Assembly: GCA_031552195.1 (NCBI GenBank)
Contig: JAVBMT010000017.1
Coordinates: forward strand, 124,001-188,000
DNA from: JAVBMP01 sp031552195
GTDB lineage: Bacteria > Desulfobacterota > Desulfovibrionia > Desulfovibrionales > Desulfovibrionaceae
DNA: 64,000 nt
Direction of reading: 5' to 3'
Shown here: positions 16,495 to 25,418 of the stretch, one piece after another
Layout: every line of letters starts with the position of its first letter
How positions within the stretch are numbered: position 1 is the first letter of the stretch
The notes under the pieces: generated by a model
The model's input: the letters and a program-made list of their open reading frames with translations, nothing else
The model's database searches: none
Told to the model about the DNA's origin: nothing
Translations under genes and position numbers: made by a program

Positions 16495-18681
16495 CTAGAC
16501 AGCTCCGCCCACATATATGAGAACGCCCGTCCAGGCGGGCAGGGTCAGCTGGATGGCGGAACCGTTGTTGTTCACCGTTCCGATATGTCTTGTAATGTCA
16601 ACGGGGGTGTAACGCCGCATGGCGTCGATAAGTCCCGGAATCGAACCGCAATCAAGCGTTTCCGTGCTGGGAACCTGGGAAAAATTGCAGATGGAGATCG
16701 CGAAATGGCTTTCCTTGGGTAGTTTGTACACCGTGGCTATAACCCCTTTGCCTTTCGCCGGAATGCGCCCGGCCAGCTCGGAGCGGTCGATCAGCAATGA
16801 GCGCCGCACGCTGATGAACTCGTTCACGTCATGCAGGAATGATGTGTTGTCGTGCGTTTGCACGTCAAGCGGGGCGTAAAGGGTATTGGCCCTGGGCAAA
16901 CCCTGGGCGTTGACGGTAATCGAATCGGCGCTGGCCAGCAATGGAAAAGCGCCCATGGCGGAAAGGCTGGCGTTCCAATTTTCTTTTTTATCCGCGCTCT
17001 TGGTCCAGTTCACGGGCAAGGCCCCAACCGCATCCTGCCCGGAGGGCATGAAAACGCCAGGCTGCATGGCTTTGTAAAACATAAGCAGCAAATGACCTTT
17101 TTTCACGGTAAGGCCTTCTTCGCGGCCCACGGCGGTGGGGTCAGGGACTTTCATGGCCAGAGCGGCCAGCCCGGCCGGGGTGGAGTAAAGTACGTTGCCG
17201 GTTTCAAGGTCGCTTCCGGCGGTGGCGGCGCGCATTTCTTCAAGCGTCGCCGCGAGGATCTCACCGGCCCTGGCTTTGTGTTCAGGCTCGGAATTTGACA
17301 TTGAAGCCAGCCATTGCAGATGGGGGAGGGCGTAATTGACGCCGTCCGGCCCGCTGGTTGCGTGCACCAGGCGCTTCAGGTCAAACTTGCAGCGCAGGGC
17401 TTCATCCGTCATAAAGTTCAGCAAAGAGGCGTTCCCTGTGAGCAGGGCATGTTCCGCCGCCGGGGAAAAGATGCTGTCCTGCGCGAAGTCCGGCCCGTCG
17501 CGCATCACGAGTTGCAGGAAGGGAATGGGAACATCGTCCCTGATCCACCCCCAGCCGCCGTAACGGCGCACTTCCCTGGCTATGGTAACGGCGGCTTCTT
17601 CAGCCGGTTGCCAGGTTTCATCAGGGCTGCTGTGGGTTCCCCTGGTGTCAAGGCCCATCCACGGAGCCACGCGGTAGCCGACCAGGGCGTTGCCCAGGAT
17701 GCCGACCTGGCGTATGGAGCTTCCGGATATGATGCGCCTGGCTGCGGCGGAAGGGTCTTCCCAGTTCAAAACAGGCCTTTGCGGGTTGCCGCTGTAACGG
17801 TAAACCCAACGGCGCAAAGTCCCGTCCATTCCTCGCACCTCGCCCGTGATGGCCCACCCGTTTTGCGGCAGGAAAGTGATTTTATCCTGCGCCATGCTGG
17901 GGGGTATGAGCTTTTTTTCCGCAAGGGCGGCCACCTGGGCTGAAGAAAGCTTTTGCGCGCTCCATTCTTCGGAAGCCTGGGGCAGGGTAGGCCAAAGTTC
18001 GCGCGGAACTTCCATCATGCAGTAAATGCCTGGATAATCCCGCAAGGAACGGGCCGCCAGGAAGAAGTCAGGCCCGATTCCGGTGGCGGCCGGGACGATA
18101 TCTCCTCCAAGCATGGCCTGGCGCTGGTTGGCCGCTTTCAGAATGGCGCGGAAATCTTCATCTTTTCCGAGGCCCATGGCGAAATTGTAGTTAATTATGT
18201 CTTCCGCGCTGTTCAGGCCGGCGCTGCGGGCGTAATCCCAGATGGCGCCGCTGGCCCCGGTGGGCGCGACATACATTCCGGTCATGCCGGAATTGCCCAT
18301 GACCGTCCACATGATGGGGTTGGCGAGTTGCTCGAAGGGAGAGCGCCTGGCGGGAACCAGCACGGTTTGCGGATGTATGCGCAGCCAGGTGCTGCCTATT
18401 TCCATAAAACGCTGGGGGTTCGGCTGGCTGCCGGAGTTGCGCCAGGCGATGTCGCAGCCGGAAACTATGCGGGCCAGGTCTATAGTGCCGGCCAGCATGG
18501 ATTGCCGCTCAAGGTATTGGACATAGCCTGGGTCCGCGCGGGTCATCCGGTTGCCTGGGGCGGTTTCGTCTGTAGCGGCGGGTTTGGTGTAGCGTGAAGC
18601 CGTGTTTTGCGAACAGGCCGCCGCGCCGAGAAGAATGAAAAGGCAGGCAGCGATATAGATAATACGGAAGTATTTTTTCAT
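16495..18681 (-). CDS. Large lipoprotein with degenerate alpha-amylase-like (GH13) layout
   Basis: 728 aa. The signal peptide ends in a lipobox ('LLGAAAC', Cys near 23), so it is a membrane-anchored lipoprotein. Several stretches follow the order of a GH13 barrel: 'GMTGMYVAPT', 'MGLGKDEDFRAILKAANQR', 'LGGDIVPAATGIGPDFFLA' where true amylases read D(V/I)V-NH, 'PGIYCMMEVP', and a beta-rich C-terminus ending 'LTLPAWTGVLIYVG', like the amylase C-domain. The conserved His of region I is absent, so catalysis is doubtful. It precedes mltG by 2 nt, pointing to a cell-envelope role. The GH13 relation is my inference from pattern; no family was confirmed. Confidence 0.6.
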   Translation of the reverse strand: MKKYFRIIYIAACLFILLGAAACSQNTASRYTKPAATDETAPGNRMTRADPGYVQYLERQSMLAGTIDLARIVSGCDIAWRNSGSQPNPQRFMEIGSTWLRIHPQTVLVPARRSPFEQLANPIMWTVMGNSGMTGMYVAPTGASGAIWDYARSAGLNSAEDIINYNFAMGLGKDEDFRAILKAANQRQAMLGGDIVPAATGIGPDFFLAARSLRDYPGIYCMMEVPRELWPTLPQASEEWSAQKLSSAQVAALAEKKLIPPSMAQDKITFLPQNGWAITGEVRGMDGTLRRWVYRYSGNPQRPVLNWEDPSAAARRIISGSSIRQVGILGNALVGYRVAPWMGLDTRGTHSSPDETWQPAEEAAVTIAREVRRYGGWGWIRDDVPIPFLQLVMRDGPDFAQDSIFSPAAEHALLTGNASLLNFMTDEALRCKFDLKRLVHATSGPDGVNYALPHLQWLASMSNSEPEHKARAGEILAATLEEMRAATAGSDLETGNVLYSTPAGLAALAMKVPDPTAVGREEGLTVKKGHLLLMFYKAMQPGVFMPSGQDAVGALPVNWTKSADKKENWNASLSAMGAFPLLASADSITVNAQGLPRANTLYAPLDVQTHDNTSFLHDVNEFISVRRSLLIDRSELAGRIPAKGKGVIATVYKLPKESHFAISICNFSQVPSTETLDCGSIPGLIDAMRRYTPVDITRHIGTVNNNGSAIQLTLPAWTGVLIYVGGAV

Positions 18682-18803
18682 TTATGGTCTCTGTGGTTGG
18701 ATACTTGACGGAAAAACAATTATGTCTGTTTATCTATAAAACGTCCAATCCGCAAGCCCACGCTTTCTCTTGCATTCGCCTTTTGTTCCGGTTATGGGGT
18801 GGC

Positions 18804-19955
18804 ATGCGCAAAATTAATCTGACAGAAAGCCTGGCCGGGGCCGACGCCCTGGCTCTGTTCTCCGGCGGGCTTGACAGTATTCTGGCGGCCAGGCTGGTGC
18901 AAGACCAAGGCCTTACGGTGCGTTGCCTGCACTTTATATCCCCCTTTTTCGGTTTTCCCGAGCGCGTTCCGCAGTGGGAAGAACTCTACGGGCTGACTAT
19001 CGTTCCGGTTGACGTAGGCGACGAATTCGTAAACATGCTGCGAAACCCTCCGCACGGGGTAGGCAGCGTTATAAACCCTTGCGTTGACTGTAAAATTCTT
19101 ATGCTCAGCCGCGCCAGGCAATTACTTCTGGAGTGCGGCGCGAAGATTCTGGTTACCGGGGAAGTGCTGGGGCAAAGACCCATGTCGCAACGGCGCGACA
19201 CCCTTAATATAATCCGGCGCGACGCCGGCGTGCGCCCATATCTGCTGCGTCCACTTTGCGCCAAATTGCTGGACCCGACCGAAGCTGAAATTTCCGGCCT
19301 GGTGGACAGGGAAAAACTGCTGGATATTTCCGGGCGCGGGCGCAAGAAACAGCTTGAACTGGCGAAAAATTACGGTTTCAAGGAACTGCCCACCCCGGGC
19401 GGCGGCTGTTTGCTCACGGAAAAGGAAAACGCCCGCAGCTATTGGCCGGTTTTAGCCTACAAGCCGTTTCCTGACGGCAATGATTTGCGGCTGGCCGGAA
19501 CAGGCCGCCAATATTGGGAATATCCCGCCCGGCAAACTGAAGATGGCGGCAAGGCCTTGCGCCGCTGGCTATGCATAGGCCGGAACCAGGCGGATAACGA
19601 CGCCCTGCAAATGTTGGCCAGGCCAGGCGACCTTGTTTTCAAAACCAGGGATTTTCCCGGCCCCGTGGCTATCGGACGTCAGTTTTCCGATGAGCCGTGG
19701 CCTGATGTGGCGGTTTTTTCCGCCGCCGCCTTTGTGGCTTCGTTTTCGCCAAAGGCTGTGCGCGCCGGGGGCGCAGCATCCATGCGCGTACATCTTGTGA
19801 AGGAGGCGGGCGGGCAGGCCCTTGACGCACCCGCCTGGAAACCGGAAAATGAAGGCCTTCCTGAATCGTTTGCCGTTGTTCCCGACCGCAATGCGGGTTG
19901 GAAGGAATACGCCTGGGAAGAAGTTGCGGAAGAGATACGCGCGGTTATGCGTTAG
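18804..19955 (+). CDS. PP-loop tRNA thiolase-like protein fused to an NFACT-R (DUF814)-like domain
   Basis: 383 aa. N-terminal half: PP-loop ATP pyrophosphatase motif 'SGGLDS' (20-25), 'NPCVDCK' (Cys93, Cys96), 'GEVLGQRPMSQRRDTL' and 'PGGGC' (Cys202), as in ThiI/MnmA-type sulfur transferases. C-terminal part (about 255-345) reads 'IGRNQADNDAL...GDLVFKTRDFPGP', matching the RNA-binding NFACT-R/DUF814 pattern. It lacks the THUMP and rhodanese domains of classical ThiI. Likely a tRNA thiolation enzyme; CxxC plus one distant Cys is the arrangement that holds an Fe-S cluster in TtcA. ATG 18804 is chosen because the PP-loop then starts normally; 40 more residues are possible upstream. Divergent from the lipoprotein. 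Confidence 0.75.
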   Translation: MRKINLTESLAGADALALFSGGLDSILAARLVQDQGLTVRCLHFISPFFGFPERVPQWEELYGLTIVPVDVGDEFVNMLRNPPHGVGSVINPCVDCKILMLSRARQLLLECGAKILVTGEVLGQRPMSQRRDTLNIIRRDAGVRPYLLRPLCAKLLDPTEAEISGLVDREKLLDISGRGRKKQLELAKNYGFKELPTPGGGCLLTEKENARSYWPVLAYKPFPDGNDLRLAGTGRQYWEYPARQTEDGGKALRRWLCIGRNQADNDALQMLARPGDLVFKTRDFPGPVAIGRQFSDEPWPDVAVFSAAAFVASFSPKAVRAGGAASMRVHLVKEAGGQALDAPAWKPENEGLPESFAVVPDRNAGWKEYAWEEVAEEIRAVMR

Positions 19956-20270
19956 ATATAGAGCGCCAACACGTTGTTACCCTCCGCGCAACCGGATTTT
20001 TTAGCGTCCCCTGACTGAAAATTTCAGTCAGGGGACGCTTTTTACGTTCTGCCGGAGAGCGCGGCATACCTTCAGCAAAAGGAAGCTTACCTTTTGCATA
20101 TCTAAAAAAGCCTTGAATGTTGTATTCTTTTCGCGGCTAACAGACGTAACGCGCAGCAGCACGGATAAAAATTAATATGCTCTAAGTTTCCGGAATAAAT
20201 TTCTGGCATTATTTAAAATAAATGTTATGTAGCTGACAGGGTATAAAAATATACATTCTGGAGTATAACC
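19956..20270. other. Intergenic region: terminator, then AT-rich aspT leader
   Basis: About 315 bp without a gene. It holds the strong terminator listed separately (20003-20044) and then an AT-rich stretch (20095-20265) that must contain the promoter of the aspT-aspT-asdA-cbiK run. I cannot fix a single -35/-10 pair. GGAG lies 8 nt before the first aspT ATG. Confidence 0.4.
20003..20044 (+). terminator. Strong rho-independent terminator
   Basis: AGCGTCCCCTGACTG pairs perfectly with CAGTCAGGGGACGCT around a short AAAATTT loop, followed by TTTTTA. It ends the PP-loop protein transcript 50 bp after its stop codon and insulates the aspartate operon. Confidence 0.92.
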
Positions 20271-21977
20271 ATGTACCACGCCTTGATCAATTTCATAGGG
20301 CAGCATCTGCCCGAGATAACTATTTTTCTTTCCCTGGCAATCGGTCATTTTATAGGAAAGCTGAAATTGGGCCCCGTGCAGCTTGGCGGAGTTTGCGGAA
20401 CCCTGCTGGCGGCGATCGTCATAGGGCAGGCCGGGGTGGTTATAGACCCCGGAGTTAAAAATCTGTTTTTCGCCATTTTTATTTTCGCCCTCGGCTATGC
20501 CGGAGGCCCCCAGTTTTTCGCCAACCTTAATTTTAAAGGGCTGCGCATGTGGCTCTTGCCGCTGATCGAAGTAATCTCAGTGCTGGGGCTTATTTTGCTG
20601 TCAGTCAAGATTTTCGGATTCGATGCCGGAACAGCAACCGGCCTTATGGCCGGGTCAGCCACGGAATCGGCAGTAATAGGCACGGCCAGCGAGGCTATCG
20701 CCCACCTGAATCTTGACGCCAAAAGCATTTCAACCATGCAATCGAATGTAGTTACCGCCTATTCGATTACATACATCTTCGGCCTTATCACCATTGTTAT
20801 TTTCAGCAGTCAGGTCGCCCCCATGCTTCTGCGCGTAAACCTGCGCGAAGATGCCGCCAGACTGTGGGAATCTATGGGCGGCGGCGTTTCCGCGGCTTCA
20901 GGCGATGATGAGGCCGCGCCTGAAATCGTCGCCCGCGTCTATCAGGTTTCCAACGGCAACGGCAAAACAGTCGCCGCATTGGAAAAGAATCTCGGCGGGG
21001 CCAGGGTGGAACATGTGGCCCGCAAGGGCGGGGCATTGAGCCTGGCTCCTGACCTGAAGCTCCTTTCCGGCGACCTGATCGTTCTGGAAGGGCACCGCGA
21101 CGCGATGATCCACGCCATAGAGCTGGTCGGGCATGAGGCCGGGGCGTTGTCTGTGGCCGATCTCCGCCTTGATATGCGCGTTGAGCATGAGGCTTTCGTC
21201 TTGAGCAACGAAGAGGCCTTCAACCGCAGCTTCGCGGAATTGCGGGCCATGGGACCGGAAAGGCGGATTCCAGGCGATGTGTTTATTTCAGCCATAACAC
21301 GCGGAGGGCACAACCTTCCGCTTGTTCCGGCCCTGAAACTGCAAAAGGGCGACATCATCCATCTTTACGGCAGCGCCGGCGGTATTTCCAAACTCGGCCA
21401 CCTGTTGGGCAAAAGGGTTTCCAGAACCGAACGCACCAATTTCGTATATTTAAGCCTCGGGCTGATTCTCGGCGTGCTCGTGGGAGGCCTGGGCTTTACC
21501 GCGCGGGGTGTGTTCATGACATTGGGCACAGGGGGCGGAGCGTTGCTGGCCGGGCTAGTTTTCGGCTGGTTCCAGAACAAGCGGCCCGATCTGCCTGGGG
21601 TGCCTCCCTCGGCCGTGGAACTTTCCAAAGATCTCGGGCTTTCGGTTTTCGTCGCATGCGTGGGCCTTTCCGCCGGGCCGCAGGCCTTGGCCCTGGTCGC
21701 CCAGTATGGGTTCATCCTGCCTTTGCTCGGCGTTTCAATAGTGCTTGTTCCGTCTTGCATTTCCTTGTTTGTAGGCAGCAAGATATTGCATATCGAAACG
21801 CCGATCTTGCTCGGAGCCATTGCCGGGCAGCAATGCAGCACTCCGGCTGTAAGCGCCGTGCAGGCCGCCGCCGGAAACAGCACCCCGGTTTTGGGCTATA
21901 CCATAACCTACGCTGTTTCCAACGTGCTTTTGCCTTTGCTCGGGCCGTTGGTGGTCGGGCTTGTGAGCATGATGTGA
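20271..21977 (+). CDS. aspT: AspT-family aspartate:alanine antiporter, first copy
   Basis: 568-aa inner-membrane transporter of the aspartate:alanine exchanger family. Layout: N-terminal hydrophobic half with about five segments ('AIGHFIGKLKLGPVQLGG'), two cytoplasmic TrkA-C-like domains (about 210-385), and a C-terminal half with about six segments, including 'GTGGGALLAGLVFGW' and 'GQQCSTPAVSAVQ'. Exchange of aspartate in for alanine out, with internal decarboxylation by AsdA, yields a proton-motive force. It is followed after 48 nt by a second copy and then asdA, which supports the substrate call. A dicarboxylate or other amino acid remains possible for one copy. Confidence 0.88.
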   Translation: MYHALINFIGQHLPEITIFLSLAIGHFIGKLKLGPVQLGGVCGTLLAAIVIGQAGVVIDPGVKNLFFAIFIFALGYAGGPQFFANLNFKGLRMWLLPLIEVISVLGLILLSVKIFGFDAGTATGLMAGSATESAVIGTASEAIAHLNLDAKSISTMQSNVVTAYSITYIFGLITIVIFSSQVAPMLLRVNLREDAARLWESMGGGVSAASGDDEAAPEIVARVYQVSNGNGKTVAALEKNLGGARVEHVARKGGALSLAPDLKLLSGDLIVLEGHRDAMIHAIELVGHEAGALSVADLRLDMRVEHEAFVLSNEEAFNRSFAELRAMGPERRIPGDVFISAITRGGHNLPLVPALKLQKGDIIHLYGSAGGISKLGHLLGKRVSRTERTNFVYLSLGLILGVLVGGLGFTARGVFMTLGTGGGALLAGLVFGWFQNKRPDLPGVPPSAVELSKDLGLSVFVACVGLSAGPQALALVAQYGFILPLLGVSIVLVPSCISLFVGSKILHIETPILLGAIAGQQCSTPAVSAVQAAAGNSTPVLGYTITYAVSNVLLPLLGPLVVGLVSMM

Positions 21978-22025
21978 CCACTTGGATTTCGTAACAGCAA
22001 ATTGAATAATGGGAAGGATTCCATA

Positions 22026-23720
22026 ATGATAGCGACGATTATCAATTCATTGCACTCACTTTTTACGGCGCACCCCGAGCTGGCGATATTCCTGTCTCTG
22101 GCCGCGGGCTTTTATATAGGCAAGCTGCGTTTCGGAACTTTTCAGCTCGGCGGGGTGGCCGGGTCGCTTCTGGCCGCCGTTATCGTAAGCCAGGTTGGCG
22201 TGAACATTCACCCCACCGTGCAGGCCATTCTCTTCGCCCTGTTCATTTACGCGGTAGGCTTTGAAAGCGGCCCGCAGTTTTTCAAGTCGCTGGGCCTTAA
22301 GACTATGAAAGAAATAATCATGGCCGTAACCTTGGCCGCGACCGGCCTGCTTACGGTGGTTGTTCTCGCCCGCGCCTTCGGGCTTGACAAGGGGCTTGCC
22401 GCCGGCATAGCCGCCGGGGGGCTTACCCAGTCGGCCATTATCGGAACCGCCAGCGACGCGATAAACGCTCTCGGCTTCACCGCGGAGGAGGCGGGAAGGC
22501 TTAAGGCCAACGTAGCCACCGGCTATGCCGTCACCTATATTTTCGGCTCGTTCGGGGCCATTCTGATTTGCGCCAATTTTTTGCCCTTCGTATTAAGGCG
22601 CGGCATACGCGAAGACGCCCTGAAGGCGGAAATTGAAGGGCACAACAGCACCGCGGATGAAAATTCAGCCCTTACCCCTCTGGTGGGGCGCATCTACAAA
22701 CTCAAGCCTCTTTCGGCATTTACTGTGGCGGAGCTTGAAGCCAAAGTGGGAGAGAGCGGGGTGACCATAGAAAAGGTGCGCCGGCATCGCAAAATGCTTC
22801 CGGTCGCTCCTGAACTTGAACTGCGCGGCGGCGACGTCGTGCTTGTTGTGGGCAGGCGGGAAAAGGTGCTGAGCCTTGTGCCTGAGCTTGGCCCTGAATT
22901 GCGGAACGAACCCGGAATGGAACTGCGCATGTCCACTTGCGAAGTGGCGCTTACAAACAATAAATACACCGGAACCTCCCTGCGCGAGATCCTGGCGCGC
23001 GGCGACCACGGGCGGCTGGCGCACGGCGTCTCTTTGCAGTCTGTTACCCGCAACGGTTCGGCCATGCCTGTAACCATGGACACGGTGCTGGAAAAAGGAG
23101 ACCTTTTGCGCTTTTACGGAACAGAGCAGGACGTGCGGCGCGTGTCTTCCCTTCTGGGTTACACCGTCGTGCACGGCATAAAAACGGATTTCGTCTACCT
23201 TGGGCTCGGCCTGTTCGTGGGTTTGATGATCGGGCTGATCGTAGTGCGCGTGGGCGATCTTCCGTTAACGCTGGGCAGCGGCGGCGGAGCGCTTCTTTCC
23301 GGGCTGATGTTCGGGTGGCTGCGGGGCAAGCGCCCCACTTTCGGGGCTTTGCCGCAAGGGGCGGTGCTGTTCCTCAAAGATATAGGGCTGGCCGGCTTCG
23401 TCGTTTGCGTTGGCCTGGTCAACGGGCACCAGGCCATACAAACCGTGAAAGAGCAGGGGCTGACCATTTTTATGATCGGGCTTGTCGTTACGGTGTTGCC
23501 TTTGGTTATTACAATGTTTTTCGGGCGTTATATTTTGCGTTATGACAACGTGGCCGTTCTGGCCGGTGCATTGTCCGGCTCGCGCAGCGCCAATCCGGCC
23601 TTCGGCCAGGTGCTTGATATAGCGGGCAACTCCGTGCCGACAGTTCCTTTCGCTGTTACTTACGCCCTGGCGAATGTTTTCCTGAGTTTGCTCGGGCCGC
23701 TGATTGTTGCAATTGTATAA
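22026..23720 (+). CDS. aspT: AspT-family antiporter, second tandem copy
   Basis: 564 aa, same domain order as the preceding gene (membrane half, two TrkA-C domains at about 200-375, membrane half) but clearly diverged: 'GFYIGKLRFGTFQLGG' for the first re-entrant motif, 'GSGGGALLSGLMFGW', and 'GSRSANPAFGQVLD' where the first copy has 'GQQCSTPAVSAVQ'. The differing motif near the C-terminus suggests a changed substrate or a heteromeric pair. ATG 22026 has GGAAGGA 8 nt upstream; the earlier in-frame TTG at 22002 is unlikely. asdA follows after 42 nt. Confidence 0.88.
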   Translation: MIATIINSLHSLFTAHPELAIFLSLAAGFYIGKLRFGTFQLGGVAGSLLAAVIVSQVGVNIHPTVQAILFALFIYAVGFESGPQFFKSLGLKTMKEIIMAVTLAATGLLTVVVLARAFGLDKGLAAGIAAGGLTQSAIIGTASDAINALGFTAEEAGRLKANVATGYAVTYIFGSFGAILICANFLPFVLRRGIREDALKAEIEGHNSTADENSALTPLVGRIYKLKPLSAFTVAELEAKVGESGVTIEKVRRHRKMLPVAPELELRGGDVVLVVGRREKVLSLVPELGPELRNEPGMELRMSTCEVALTNNKYTGTSLREILARGDHGRLAHGVSLQSVTRNGSAMPVTMDTVLEKGDLLRFYGTEQDVRRVSSLLGYTVVHGIKTDFVYLGLGLFVGLMIGLIVVRVGDLPLTLGSGGGALLSGLMFGWLRGKRPTFGALPQGAVLFLKDIGLAGFVVCVGLVNGHQAIQTVKEQGLTIFMIGLVVTVLPLVITMFFGRYILRYDNVAVLAGALSGSRSANPAFGQVLDIAGNSVPTVPFAVTYALANVFLSLLGPLIVAIV

Positions 23721-23762
23721 TTTATTCTGTAAATCCAACTAAAGACAGAGGTTGAAAACAAC

Positions 23763-25418
23763 ATGAAAAGAGATCTGGCGAAGCTGGCCTCCCTAAGCCC
23801 TTTTGAACTAAAGGATGAGCTGATCAAAACGGCGTCCAGCCATCATGAAAAACATATGCTGAACGCCGGGCGCGGCAACCCCAATTTTTTGTCGACCATT
23901 CCGCGCCACGCCTTTTTCCAGTTTGGAATTTTCGCCATGAGCGAAGCCGAGCGGTCTTTCATCTACATGCCCGAAGGCGTTGGAGGCTTCCCGCAGAAAG
24001 ACGGCATCGAGGGCAGGTTCGATATTTTCACGACCAGCGCCGAACGTTGCTCAACCCCGGGCATAAGCTTCATCCGCGCCGCCGTTTCTTACGTGCGCGA
24101 CCATCTCGGCATTCCGGCCGAAGACTTCATCTATGAAATGTGCGCCGCCATCCTGGGCTGCAACTACCCCGTTCCTGACCGCATGCTGAGCATTTCCGAG
24201 GTTATCGTCGGCGAATACATCCGCAAGGAAATGATCGGTTCGACCGTGTTCAACAACGATTTCGACCTGTTTGCCGTTGAAGGCGGCACCGCGGCCATGA
24301 CCTATATTTTCAATTCCATGCGCGAAAACCGCCTGCTCAAGCCAGGGGATAAAATTGCCCTGGGCATGCCTATTTTCACGCCATACATTGAAATTCCGCA
24401 ATTGAAGGACTACCGGCTGGTAGAGGTCAATATCGACTCGGAACCGGAGAACGGCTGGCAGTATACCAAAACGGAACTGGACAAATTGCTCGATCCGCAG
24501 GTTAAAGCCTTTTTCCTGGTGAACCCGAGCAACCCGCCGTCGGTGAAGATGTCTGACGAAAATATCAGGCATCTTGTCGGCATTATAAAAAAACGCCCTG
24601 ACCTGATCATTCTGACCGACGACGTGTACGGAACCTTTGCCGACAATTTTTCCTCGCTGTTCGCCCATTGCCCGAAAAATACCATGCTGGTGTATTCATA
24701 CTCCAAGTATTTCGGCGCTACGGGCTGGCGTCTTGGCGTCATAGCCATCAACCATAAAAACGTTTTTGACGACAAGCTGGCCGATCTGCCGGAAAACGTC
24801 AAAAAAGAACTGGACGAGCGCTATGAATCGATAACCACCGCCCCGCGCAAGCTTAAATTCATAGACCGCCTGGTGGCGGACAGCCGCACCGTGGCGCTTA
24901 ATCACACCGCCGGCCTGGCGACTCCCGTGCAGGCGCAAATGGTCATGTTCTCCCTTTTCGCCCTGATGGACGAATCCGACGCATATAAAAACGCCATGAA
25001 GCGAATTGTGCACCGCCGCAAGGAAGCCCTTTACCGCTATATCGGCGTTACCCCGGAGCACGACCCGAACAACATCGATTATTATCATTTGCTGGATATG
25101 GAAGAATTGTCGAGCAGGATGCACGGAGAAGAATTTACGGCATGGATGCTCAGCCGTATGGAGCCGAATGAAGCGTTGTTCGCTCTGGCTGAACATGCCG
25201 GAGTGGTTCTGCTTCCGGCCAAGGGCTTCGGCACTGACCACCCGTCGTTCCGCATCTCGCTGGCGAACCTGACGGAAACGGAATATATGAAGATCGGCCA
25301 GGCCGTGCATAAGCTTATTTTCGCATACTACGCCATGTATAAAGACGAAAGGAATAATACGGGCGCGGTTAAGCCGCCGGCGAAAAAGAACGGCAACGGA
25401 AATAAAAAAGTCAATTAA
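23763..25418 (+). CDS. asdA: Aspartate 4-decarboxylase / aspartate aminotransferase AsdA
   Basis: 551-aa PLP enzyme converting L-aspartate to L-alanine and CO2; the reaction consumes a cytoplasmic proton. The pyridoxal lysine is Lys315 in 'YSYSKYFGATGWRLG'. Asn254 in 'LVNPSNPPS' and Asp286/Tyr289 in 'LTDDVYG' are the cofactor-contacting residues of the aminotransferase fold. Length fits AsdA (about 530-550), well above ordinary AspC (about 400). The Lys/Asn-rich tail after 535 is not conserved-looking. It forms an operon with two AspT copies upstream and overlaps cbiK by one base (TAATG), so translation is coupled. Confidence 0.95.
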   Translation: MKRDLAKLASLSPFELKDELIKTASSHHEKHMLNAGRGNPNFLSTIPRHAFFQFGIFAMSEAERSFIYMPEGVGGFPQKDGIEGRFDIFTTSAERCSTPGISFIRAAVSYVRDHLGIPAEDFIYEMCAAILGCNYPVPDRMLSISEVIVGEYIRKEMIGSTVFNNDFDLFAVEGGTAAMTYIFNSMRENRLLKPGDKIALGMPIFTPYIEIPQLKDYRLVEVNIDSEPENGWQYTKTELDKLLDPQVKAFFLVNPSNPPSVKMSDENIRHLVGIIKKRPDLIILTDDVYGTFADNFSSLFAHCPKNTMLVYSYSKYFGATGWRLGVIAINHKNVFDDKLADLPENVKKELDERYESITTAPRKLKFIDRLVADSRTVALNHTAGLATPVQAQMVMFSLFALMDESDAYKNAMKRIVHRRKEALYRYIGVTPEHDPNNIDYYHLLDMEELSSRMHGEEFTAWMLSRMEPNEALFALAEHAGVVLLPAKGFGTDHPSFRISLANLTETEYMKIGQAVHKLIFAYYAMYKDERNNTGAVKPPAKKNGNGNKKVN

